64,000 bases of DNA from Promethearchaeota archaeon (lineage in GTDB: Archaea; Asgardarchaeota; Lokiarchaeia; Sigyniarchaeales; SOKP01), in NCBI GenBank assembly GCA_016840085.1, contig JAEOTA010000018.1, positions 62,001 through 126,000 on the forward strand, written 5' to 3'. The position numbers and the translations under genes were made by a program. Below, piece after piece: positions 26,420 to 34,327 of this stretch. The notes under the pieces were generated by a model, which had not been told where the DNA came from, searched no databases, and saw only the letters and a program-made list of their open reading frames with translations. The stretch's first letter is position 1; each line of letters starts with the position of its first letter.

Positions 26420-27136
26420 TTATTTTAGGAACTTTTTTAAGTTCATTTGAGTAGTAGAAGGCTGTTTTATTTTTTCAAAAGTATATCCAGATAAATCAGT
26501 AAGAATTTTCTTAATTTTATTAATAATTTCTTCTAAAGCTAACTCATTTGTGTCAATTGTAAACACATTTTTTCGAGTTGAAAAATATTGTTCATAGAAA
26601 GAGAGAATTTTCAATAAATATTTTTTATCATCTTCATTCCATTCTCTTCTAATTCGCTCTAATGAGCCTCTTTGAATTATCCGTTTCAATATAGTATCAG
26701 GTTCTGCAGTTAAAAATATAGTATAATCTTCTTTCCATATAATAGAATTATAAGTATCTAAAATGAGATTAAAATCTTTCTCCTTCAAATTCAAGCTTTT
26801 TGAATATATAAGCACACATATAGGAGTTCTATCCAAGATAATGATTCTTCCATTATATCTATTATCAAAATTCATAATATTTTGATTTCTTTTAATAAAT
26901 TGTTGAAGGAAATGAAGTTCACTCCTAAAACTAATCTGTTTATTAGATGATCCAAAAGGAAAAGGAGGTTTTTTCACATATCTTTCAGGAAAAAATTTAA
27001 ATTTATTATTATCTTTAATCATCTTGGAATTTCTAATAAGATTGAATACAGTTGTTTTTCCTACTCCATGCGCACCGGCAAGGGAAATAACAATATTGTC
27101 CTTACTTCCCTTATTTCTATAAAAGGTTTTACTCAA
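26420..27136 (-). CDS. Deoxynucleoside kinase/thymidylate kinase-like P-loop protein
   Basis: 238 residues. The Walker A motif GAHGVGKTT (about residues 20-28), a strand with ILDRTPICVLIYS (DR motif near 100) and an LID-like region with ILKRIIQRGSLERIRREW resemble deoxynucleoside kinase and dTMP kinase-like families that phosphorylate nucleosides or nucleotides. The C-terminal region after about 185 is less typical. No ATG is available before the P-loop; the start is TTG at 27136, supported by GGAG about 10 bases upstream. It could equally be a general AAA_28-type NTPase. No neighbour helps define the substrate. Confidence 0.68.
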   Translation of the reverse strand: MSKTFYRNKGSKDNIVISLAGAHGVGKTTVFNLIRNSKMIKDNNKFKFFPERYVKKPPFPFGSSNKQISFRSELHFLQQFIKRNQNIMNFDNRYNGRIIILDRTPICVLIYSKSLNLKEKDFNLILDTYNSIIWKEDYTIFLTAEPDTILKRIIQRGSLERIRREWNEDDKKYLLKILSFYEQYFSTRKNVFTIDTNELALEEIINKIKKILTDLSGYTFEKIKQPSTTQMNLKKFLK

Positions 27137-27266
27137 TCCTATATACTCCTAATCGATGAAGCTTTATCGTGTAAAACAAATAATAGTATTTAATATTAAT
27201 TCTAGAGAGATTATTGATTTTCTTATTATTAAAATTTTATATTTAAGGTATAATGAAAAGTTAAAA

Positions 27267-28337
27267 TTAAAGATAAATAAATAAAATTAAAAGAATATTA
27301 TATGAAATATTTGCTATGATAGTGCTAATAATGTTTCTATTCGTTAATTCAAAGATTGCTCCTAATACTATAAATGCTAAGAAATTCAGCAGGAAAAAAC
27401 TCGGATAATAAAATAATAACATTAACGCAGAATAAGCTAACGCTACTATAAGAATCACATATGGGTCTTTATTAAACTTTTGTTTCAATGCATTATGCAA
27501 TACCCCTCTAAATACGATTTCAGAAGAAGCTGCTCCAATACAGAGTAAAACTACTAGTAGGATTACCCAAATTAAATCAGCATCTCTAATAACTTGATTC
27601 TGTTCAGCTATATTTGTTTCAATATCAAAAAGATCTAACCCTATATCAGAGAAAAAAGTAATTATAGAATTAGAAAAGAAATTAACTAATACTAAAAGAG
27701 CTGCTCCTAATATTCCAAATATGACAGAGAGTAAGATTTTTTTTGAAGCGAAATCAAATCCTATTTTTTTAAAACTATGTTTTTTAGAATAGATATACCA
27801 AATTGGATATATAGCAAATAATAATTCGGGAAGTTGACTTAATAGGAACATGTGAATAGTTAATTCTACTGAAGTTGAACCACCTTGAAATGTTAGAATA
27901 GTAAAAAGTAAGAAAAAAACAATTACGTAGACATAGACACTCGTTACAGAAACATTTATGCCTTCTCTCAAATTCCATGTGTCCTTTTTTAATATAAATT
28001 TAGTTTCAAGTTCAAGTTTTTTATTTGTAAATATTAATCCAGGCTTTTTTTGAATTGCTATTTTCTTTGCTTCAGAAATCTTTTCTAATACCGTATTACA
28101 TATTGGACACTGGTCTAAAATCGTAGATGTAATAATAGATCCGCAACCAGGACATTTTCGTGAGATTGTCATCTTTTCCGGGGCGATGACTCTGGGTTTT
28201 GTCTCTAATTGAGTCGATTCTTTACTCGGTTGTAATTTAATAATTAATTTACCGCAATTAGGACAGTAGATCTCATCCTTAGGAACATTCGCTCCGCAAT
28301 ATACACAATACTTAATTTTTCCTTCGTTATTTGACAT
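27267..28337 (-). CDS. Double zinc-ribbon membrane protein of the CPBP type, catalytic motifs degenerate
   Basis: 356 residues. Two zinc ribbons open the protein (CVYCGANV...CPNCGKLI at about residues 11-34, CPGCGSII...CPICNTVL at about 63-83), then about eight hydrophobic helices. The membrane part resembles the CPBP/CAAX protease fold: SSEIVFRGVLHNALKQKF aligns with the EExxxRG motif, but the first Glu is Ser. The following helix (ALMLLFYYPSF) lacks the expected His, and the last motif reads ANISYN. Metal-dependent proteolysis is therefore doubtful; a scaffold or receptor role with the ribbons in the cytoplasm is possible. Confidence 0.7.
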   Translation of the reverse strand: MSNNEGKIKYCVYCGANVPKDEIYCPNCGKLIIKLQPSKESTQLETKPRVIAPEKMTISRKCPGCGSIITSTILDQCPICNTVLEKISEAKKIAIQKKPGLIFTNKKLELETKFILKKDTWNLREGINVSVTSVYVYVIVFFLLFTILTFQGGSTSVELTIHMFLLSQLPELLFAIYPIWYIYSKKHSFKKIGFDFASKKILLSVIFGILGAALLVLVNFFSNSIITFFSDIGLDLFDIETNIAEQNQVIRDADLIWVILLVVLLCIGAASSEIVFRGVLHNALKQKFNKDPYVILIVALAYSALMLLFYYPSFFLLNFLAFIVLGAIFELTNRNIISTIIANISYNILLILFIYL

Positions 28338-28716
28338 TTTTTAACAATTATATTAAAAACACTATTACGCCAGAAATTAGTAAAAGGCTTTTTAATTTTA
28401 TAATTTTGTTTAATATATTAACAAGGGATTAAATAATTTTTGTTTATATTTTTATTAGTAATCAATAACCAAGTTTAATTAGATTTTCTTTGAACCGTAA
28501 GGAAAGAGTATGAAGAGCATTTCATTTCGAAAAACCTGACTGTGTTCCAATGTCTTGTATGAGATTGAGTACTGATTTTTTCCCTATTACACAATTTCCA
28601 CTCCAGAAATGGCAACCTAAAATTTTTCCACCTCATATTCCTGTAAATTCAATTGGAAAACTACTATATAGTGGAATAACGTTCTTAATATTTGAATTTC
28701 AAAAAGTAAATATTAG
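28338..28716. other. Intergenic region without a supported gene
   Basis: About 379 bases between two reverse-strand genes. The small + ORF at 28550-28795 runs into the end of the GH57 gene and has no family features. A weak C/D-box-like pattern (ATGAAGA at 28510, CTGA at 28536 and 28572) was judged insufficient. The left end should hold the promoter of the zinc-ribbon membrane gene. Confidence 0.35.
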
Positions 28717-29994
28717 TCACGTATTTTTATTCAGATTAAAGTTTTTTAAATTTTTTTTTGTAATGTTGTATAATTCCATAAGTAAAAGCCCATGATAATA
28801 AGAGATTGAATCAAAATATCCTTCTCCTAAATCTGATTTGCCAGCATGAACTAAAGCCATTTGAGCATTAAGTGCTGCTCTCATTAGTAATTCCACTCCC
28901 TTATAAATCAAATTGGGACTCCATATGCCACTTTGTGGATTCGACCACCAAACTGGGCAAGAATAAATACCTTGATCATAAAAATACCTAGCTGTGTTAT
29001 AATAATTTTCTACTTCCCAATCTAAGGTTAAATCTATCTTATCTGCTAAGTTCATCAAATTATTAAGACTTTTCATAAGTTTCCAATAATATTTATGAAC
29101 ATTATTATCTGGATGTTTCCATAATGGATAAGGAATCCCTGCCTGAATATCTTCATAGGTAGTACTCCAACTTGATTCCCGGGGTATGATTTTTTTATCA
29201 CTTATTGGAAAATGTTGATCAAGCTCTGAAATAAATAGCATGTTAATTTTTTCTTCCTCATAAATAAGATCTAACACTTTCTTTAGAAAGGTTTTTTCAT
29301 AATTTTTAATATGATGTCCGAAAGTTTCTGCGTCCATTCCAGTAATTACATATCTATCAATTTGTGTGGTTGATTTACTCTTTTCTTTTTTTTCTGGCTG
29401 GAAAATTTCTTTAATTGTTTTTACAAATTCTTTGGGTTTTATACTCTTAAAAGCGATCTTATTACTGAGAATATCGTCTCTAAAGAAAAGCTGTAATCCA
29501 TTAGGGGAGCAATAGATTTGATCATAAGGCCAATCGACTGGACAAGCGATACCGCTCATTATGACCCATTTGTATCCTAACTTCCGAATATATTTAGCAA
29601 CGCCTCCAGAGATTGCCATTTCTGGTGGAAAAAAGCCTTTTCTCTCCCAACGACCAAATTCTCTTCTGTTTATCTCTTCATTCATCTGAATTTGATGCTG
29701 AGTTTCTTTTTCAGGAATTAAAGGGAGGATTGGATGATATTTTGCTGTTCCCATTATTTCGATCTTACTTTCAGACACTAAATTCTTCAGTAATTCCATA
29801 GTATCTGATAATCCAAATTTATAAAACAATTCAATTAGAACTCCGTTAATATTTACACAAAATTTAGCATTCTCGTATTCCTCAAGTAGAGAAAATAAAG
29901 GTTTGTAGCATTCATTATCGATTCTTCTTAAAATTGTAAAATCCTGAGTGGGGGGTTGGTAGATGTGGAGACAGAAGCAAAGATAAGTTGTCAT
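28717..29994 (-). CDS. Glycoside hydrolase family 57-like protein
   Basis: 425 residues. Family GH57 hallmarks appear in order: FCLHIYQPP (region with the conserved HxxQP), KIEIMGTAKYHPILPLIP (about residues 75-92), GFFPPEMAIS with the likely nucleophile Glu near 124, and ITGMDAETFGHH with the likely acid/base Asp near 215. GH57 enzymes act on alpha-1,4 glucans as amylases, 4-alpha-glucanotransferases or branching enzymes. The size suits the short single-domain subgroup. A GT5 glycogen synthase occurs 11 kb away, so the window may encode parts of a glycogen cycle. No signal peptide, so it is likely intracellular. Confidence 0.82.
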   Translation of the reverse strand: MTTYLCFCLHIYQPPTQDFTILRRIDNECYKPLFSLLEEYENAKFCVNINGVLIELFYKFGLSDTMELLKNLVSESKIEIMGTAKYHPILPLIPEKETQHQIQMNEEINRREFGRWERKGFFPPEMAISGGVAKYIRKLGYKWVIMSGIACPVDWPYDQIYCSPNGLQLFFRDDILSNKIAFKSIKPKEFVKTIKEIFQPEKKEKSKSTTQIDRYVITGMDAETFGHHIKNYEKTFLKKVLDLIYEEEKINMLFISELDQHFPISDKKIIPRESSWSTTYEDIQAGIPYPLWKHPDNNVHKYYWKLMKSLNNLMNLADKIDLTLDWEVENYYNTARYFYDQGIYSCPVWWSNPQSGIWSPNLIYKGVELLMRAALNAQMALVHAGKSDLGEGYFDSISYYHGLLLMELYNITKKNLKNFNLNKNT

Positions 29995-30117
29995 ATAACT
30001 TAATAACCTAGCTTAGAAATATATCTTTTTAATTATCAATAATATTAAATTAAAATTAGAATTATTCTAATAATATTTTTTCGTAAAATCTTACAGTTTT
30101 AATTTTAGTGATAAATA

Positions 30118-31236
30118 ATGAGTGAAATAAAATTTGGTCATCAATTATATTATCTTCATTCTTATGATTTTTTCCGAAAGAAAGTTTTAGCGGCAAGTAA
30201 AGAAAATTGGGATTCCCTTTGGCTTCCTGATCATCTAACTGGTATGGGTGGCACATTAATCGACGATTATTTAAGCCCTTGGGCACTATTTGGTGCAATG
30301 GCAGAATTAGTTAAAGGAAAAACTTTTGGAACCGCGGTTTCAGATCCTCATAGAATTCATCCCGCAGTCCTTGCACAGATATGTACCTCAATTAATCACC
30401 TCACAGACGGAAATTTTATTTTAGGGATTGGAGCAGGTGAAGCGATGAATTTAAAGGCTTATGGTATTCCGTCTGATCATGCACTTTCAAAAATGAGGGA
30501 ATCAATTAATTTTATGAAATTATTTTGGGAGAAAGGTAGAAATATTTCGTTTAAAGGACAACACTACAATGCAGAAAAAGCGATGCTAACCCCAAAACCC
30601 GTATCAGATATTCCTGTATGGATCGGAGCTAATAGTCCTAAAACATTAAATTTAACTGGAGAAATTGCGGATGGATGGATGCCTGTTGGAATTGATCACA
30701 TTACTTATAAACGAAAAAAGGAAAAAATTGTTACAGTATTGAAAAAAAAGGGAAGAGATTTGGATAAATTCTCATTCGGGTTGTTTCATTTTATTTTTAT
30801 AAATGATGATGAAAAAATAATCAACCAAAGAATACAAGGTAATAAATATGAATTATTGACGAATCCCCGAAGAATAAAGGAATTAGGATATTGGAAAGAT
30901 GAATATGAGGAATTATATCAAGATGTAACAGGATATAGAAGTGATGAAGTGAACATTTTAAAGATTGATCGAAATGATGTCGCGAGTTTTGATATTAGAA
31001 AATTAGATCCTATAATAAATGAAATTCCAGATGAGTTAATTCGTGAAAGTTTGATGATTGGAACAAAAGATCAAATTATTGAAAGAATTCGGAATTATGT
31101 AGATGCTGGTGCTGATCATTTTATATTTTCATCTCTTAATGGAGCTTCGAGTAAAAACGCACCATTTACTTACTGGGACGCTTCAAGAATAATAAGTGAA
31201 GAAATTATACCACTATTTAAAAATTCTAATGTCTAA
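30118..31236 (+). CDS. F420-type luciferase-like (LLM class) oxidoreductase
   Basis: 372 residues with a luciferase-like TIM-barrel. Opening FGHQLYYLHSYDFFRK, DSLWLPDHLTGMGG (about residues 37-50), a central LGIGAGEAMNLKAYG (about 102-116), and PVWIGANSPKTLNLTGEIADGW near 175. These resemble F420-dependent glucose-6-phosphate dehydrogenase and methylenetetrahydromethanopterin reductase-like proteins. The cofactor is most likely F420, in line with the FrhB-like gene at 52.6 kb, but FMN cannot be ruled out. The substrate is unknown. It is divergent from GH57 with 123 bases between, and convergent with the shikimate gene. Confidence 0.82.
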   Translation: MSEIKFGHQLYYLHSYDFFRKKVLAASKENWDSLWLPDHLTGMGGTLIDDYLSPWALFGAMAELVKGKTFGTAVSDPHRIHPAVLAQICTSINHLTDGNFILGIGAGEAMNLKAYGIPSDHALSKMRESINFMKLFWEKGRNISFKGQHYNAEKAMLTPKPVSDIPVWIGANSPKTLNLTGEIADGWMPVGIDHITYKRKKEKIVTVLKKKGRDLDKFSFGLFHFIFINDDEKIINQRIQGNKYELLTNPRRIKELGYWKDEYEELYQDVTGYRSDEVNILKIDRNDVASFDIRKLDPIINEIPDELIRESLMIGTKDQIIERIRNYVDAGADHFIFSSLNGASSKNAPFTYWDASRIISEEIIPLFKNSNV

Positions 31237-31260
31237 AAATCGTTAATTTTTTTACCTTAT

Positions 31261-32376
31261 TTATTTTTCTATTATAGTTTCTTTTATTACTGTACCAAAA
31301 TGAGTTGCCCCAGGTCCTATGTGAATTAAAACCTCATCTCCAACTTTAATATCGACGACAGGTTTAGCTTTACCATCTGCTCCTACTAGACGAATCGTTT
31401 CTGCATTTTGACAAATGCAACTTATCGGTATTATTTTATCTCCTTTTGAAACTTCCAATTCGAATCTCAACATTGGTCGAGTTTCAATTTTCACCCTTCC
31501 AATTGATACTATTCTAGCTTCACCTTTGTTAGTAACTGCTAAAACTTTATCTCCACCTTTCAACTCACTAAGATACTTTGTGCGATATAATTTTCCAGGA
31601 TCATCATCAGGTACCAATATATAGGCAGAGACATCTCCTGCATTAACCCTAAATGGTCTAGATGATACAAACTGGGTTTCAAATGTTTCAGAATGAATTA
31701 AACAAAATCCTGCAGCTGTTGATCCTACCAGTAACCCTTCTCCAATATGTAGAAGTGAAGAGGTGTCAACACAGACTCTTTCTGCTTCAGGTATATTCTG
31801 AATGTTGAGTACTTTTGCTTTGATAAGTTCAATATGAAAGGTGGTATGTACCAGTTTTTTAAGCTCTACAATATCATTCACCTTCTTTGGTGTAAAAAGA
31901 ATTCCATCTACTCCAATTTCTAAAGTTTTCAACATCAATTCAGCTTCTTTAGCATTATTTACTGTGGCAATTAATTCAGTATCGTTATCATGCATTTCTG
32001 CTATAAGATTTTCAAAAGGGATTATTTTCCAATCCTTAGCAGAGACAATAATAAAATCAACTTGTCTACTTTTTGAAAGCTCAACAATATCTTTCTCATC
32101 ATCTTTTGACTGTAGTTCTTTATAATATCCGATGAAGCATTCTGAATATTTTTTATTAGATAGTAATTCTTTCAGTTTCTCTTTATTATCAATTATAAAA
32201 TTATTAGCTGGAATATCCAGATATTTTGTAAATAGATTTATACGTTCAATTTGTTTAAACTCAGTATAAGTATCCGTTGAAACTAAAAAATTTAAAATAT
32301 CTTTATTGAACGCTTCTTGAACTAATTCTTTTAAATTTACACTTTTATTCTCAAAATTTAAGATTATTTTTTTCAT
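31261..32376 (-). CDS. 3-dehydroquinate synthase II (archaeal type)
   Basis: 371 residues matching archaeal 3-dehydroquinate synthase II, which makes 3-dehydroquinate from 2-amino-3,7-dideoxy-D-threo-hept-6-ulosonate in aromatic amino acid biosynthesis. The N-terminal half is the weakly conserved barrel. The C-terminal half is diagnostic: DTSSLLHIGEGLLVGSTAAG (about residues 202-221), RPFRVNAGDVSAYILVP, YLSELKGGDKVLAV and the end VGDEVLIHIGPGATHFG. No other shikimate genes lie in the window. The ATG at 32376 gives the usual start. Transcription is opposite to the LLM gene, 24 bases apart at their ends. Confidence 0.93.
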   Translation of the reverse strand: MKKIILNFENKSVNLKELVQEAFNKDILNFLVSTDTYTEFKQIERINLFTKYLDIPANNFIIDNKEKLKELLSNKKYSECFIGYYKELQSKDDEKDIVELSKSRQVDFIIVSAKDWKIIPFENLIAEMHDNDTELIATVNNAKEAELMLKTLEIGVDGILFTPKKVNDIVELKKLVHTTFHIELIKAKVLNIQNIPEAERVCVDTSSLLHIGEGLLVGSTAAGFCLIHSETFETQFVSSRPFRVNAGDVSAYILVPDDDPGKLYRTKYLSELKGGDKVLAVTNKGEARIVSIGRVKIETRPMLRFELEVSKGDKIIPISCICQNAETIRLVGADGKAKPVVDIKVGDEVLIHIGPGATHFGTVIKETIIEK

Positions 32377-32534
32377 AACATCAAATTGCTAGATTTTGGA
32401 CTATGAAAGTTTTTTTTTTAAGTAATTATTTTATTATTTTGTATTAGTTTATTATTAAATTTTTAAGTTAGTAAATTCATATTATTCATAATATAGGAAA
32501 TTAAAATATAACTTCTAAGTAGAGTGGAGTTAAA

Positions 32535-33182
32535 ATGGGTTTAAAAAAGAAGCTGTTCCCCAGAAAAGGAAAGGAAAAAGATGACTTAGTTGCTAAAGCA
32601 AAAGCTCATATTCACAAATTAAATGTAATGAATAGAAATTATACAAAACGCGCCGAGATAAGCCGAAAAAATGCAAAAATTGCTTTGAAACGGGGTGAAA
32701 AAGATCGAGCAAAGAATTATCTTATCCAGTACAAGTCATACAACGCAAAGGTTGATAGATCAAACAATATTAGAGGAAAAATAGAACGCCAAATTCAAGC
32801 AATTGAAGAAGGACAATTAATAAGTTCCACAGGGGATATCTTCGGGGGAATACGAGATGAATTAGAGTATATCGCTACAAAAGCGTCCCCCGCGAAAGTA
32901 GCGGAAATAGCGGAAGACTCTGAAGTATATGTTGCTGAAATTGAAGAAGCTGCAGATATTTTAGCAGGTGATCCTGAAATTGATCTTGCAATCGATGTTA
33001 CAGAAGAATTGAATCAGTTAGAAACAGAAATGCTCCTTGATCAAGGAGGTGCAATGCCTGAAGTTCCTTCAGATGAGCTACAATATATACCTGACTACGA
33101 GATTGAAGAGGAACCTGAGGTTAAATCGAAGGAAAAACTCCAAGATGAAATTGAAAAGCTAAGAAAAGAATTAGAAGGTTAA
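32535..33182 (+). CDS. ESCRT-III (Snf7/CHMP)-like coiled-coil protein
   Basis: 215 residues, almost all helical. A basic N-terminal helix (MGLKKKLFPRKGKEKDD) leads into the long helical hairpin where AKIALKRGEKDRAKNYLIQYKSY (split across about residues 48-70) resembles the CHMP pattern of A-K-x-G-x-K-x-A-x-x-x-L-x-x-K-K. IRGKIERQIQAIEEG and the acidic VTEELNQLETEML near 155 also follow Snf7 family order. The C-terminal helix EKLQDEIEKLRKELEG could be a partner-binding tail. Such proteins form membrane-remodelling filaments in Asgard archaea and eukaryotes. No Vps4, ESCRT-II or other ESCRT gene is beside it. A GGAG Shine-Dalgarno precedes the ATG. Confidence 0.68.
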   Translation: MGLKKKLFPRKGKEKDDLVAKAKAHIHKLNVMNRNYTKRAEISRKNAKIALKRGEKDRAKNYLIQYKSYNAKVDRSNNIRGKIERQIQAIEEGQLISSTGDIFGGIRDELEYIATKASPAKVAEIAEDSEVYVAEIEEAADILAGDPEIDLAIDVTEELNQLETEMLLDQGGAMPEVPSDELQYIPDYEIEEEPEVKSKEKLQDEIEKLRKELEG

Positions 33183-33243
33183 ACCTTTTTCAATGAATTT
33201 CTTTTTCTTTTACGATTAAATAATATTGATTTAGATACTTTAA

Positions 33244-34260
33244 CTATTGTTTTAATTCATTTAGAGCTTTAACCATATTTTTTACTTTTTTAATAGCTAT
33301 TTCATAACCACCTTTCTCTCCAAAAGAATCTTTTAAAGGTAGAAAGCCACAATCAGGTTTTATAATTAAATTTTCTCCACCATATTGTTCTATTGCTTCT
33401 TTTATGTAATTTTTAAGAAAATCAACTCCTTCGATATAGTCATTAATTTTTTTTCCATTTACAGGTAAAAACTTTGATTTAACAGTTCCAAGAGCTAAAA
33501 ATTTATCATTTTTTTCGAAATGTTCTCTTTTGTAAATTTCAAAATTATCCTCATTTGTTGCAAATTCATGATCCAATATTTTTATATCTGTTTGGAGAAG
33601 TAGATCACGGCATTTAGGACTTATCCTTCCACATACATGAATTGAGGATAATGATTTTATTTCGGATACCGATTTATTCAGAATGTCTATAAGAAAATCT
33701 TCAGAATGGAATAATGGCTTTCTTCCTATTAGAAATCCTAATATTGGTTCATCGACGGAAATTATATTTATGCTCATATCATTATATGTTTTTGCCAATT
33801 GTTTTATGATTTCAGCAAGTTTTTCTACAATCCAATCCAACATTACTGCTCTAGGTTCAGAAAATACTCTGGGTTTGATACCTTTAGCGATTTCTCCTTT
33901 CAAAATTATTTCGCTAGCCAAAGTTAAAGGTCCTGTTATACAAGCTTTTGTTCCCTTGACTTGTTCTAAAAGATGAGGTCGTTCCATAAAAAAATTTTTG
34001 ATAAAAGCTCCATATTGTAACGCAACTGACTTTTTTGGAATTTTAAAATCATCATTTAAATAAAATTTATTACCAGCTTCTTCTAATTGAGTAATTACTT
34101 TTGCTAATGGAGATAAAAATTGGTTGATCATTGATATTAACTGGGGATAACATGGATAATCAACGCCTATTTGAATTAAATCTTCAAAGATCCTTATCAT
34201 ATTTTCTTCATTGTTAGTTAGAGGCCAACTTCCAACAACAGTAGTGAATGGATTATCCAT
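33244..34260 (-). CDS. Cobalamin-independent methionine synthase-like protein (MetE C-terminal domain)
   Basis: 338 residues, the single-barrel archaeal form of MetE rather than the double-barrel bacterial enzyme. The start TTVVGSWPL is typical. Zinc ligands appear as IHVCGR (His and Cys, about residues 206-211), a Glu in the following region, and KPDCGFLPL near 300 with the last Cys. ITGPLTLA and SVDEPILGF complete the substrate site. The enzyme transfers a methyl group to homocysteine; archaeal forms often use a methylcobamide or corrinoid protein as donor, which the sequence does not show. It stands alone on the reverse strand. Confidence 0.84.
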   Translation of the reverse strand: MDNPFTTVVGSWPLTNNEENMIRIFEDLIQIGVDYPCYPQLISMINQFLSPLAKVITQLEEAGNKFYLNDDFKIPKKSVALQYGAFIKNFFMERPHLLEQVKGTKACITGPLTLASEIILKGEIAKGIKPRVFSEPRAVMLDWIVEKLAEIIKQLAKTYNDMSINIISVDEPILGFLIGRKPLFHSEDFLIDILNKSVSEIKSLSSIHVCGRISPKCRDLLLQTDIKILDHEFATNEDNFEIYKREHFEKNDKFLALGTVKSKFLPVNGKKINDYIEGVDFLKNYIKEAIEQYGGENLIIKPDCGFLPLKDSFGEKGGYEIAIKKVKNMVKALNELKQ

Positions 34261-34327
34261 ATATAGTAAAAAAGTTCAAAGAATATAAAACTAGATAATA
34301 TAAATTAAAGTATGCTAAGCTAAAAAT

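Noticed and set aside
28501-28583. Possible C/D box RNA (GGAAA/TTTCC ends, ATGAAGA, CTGA twice)
   Set aside because: Box C deviates from consensus and only six bases separate the putative C' and D boxes, too short for a guide.
28550-28795. 81-residue plus-strand ORF
   Set aside because: Overlaps the 3' end of the GH57 gene and shows no domain or start signal.
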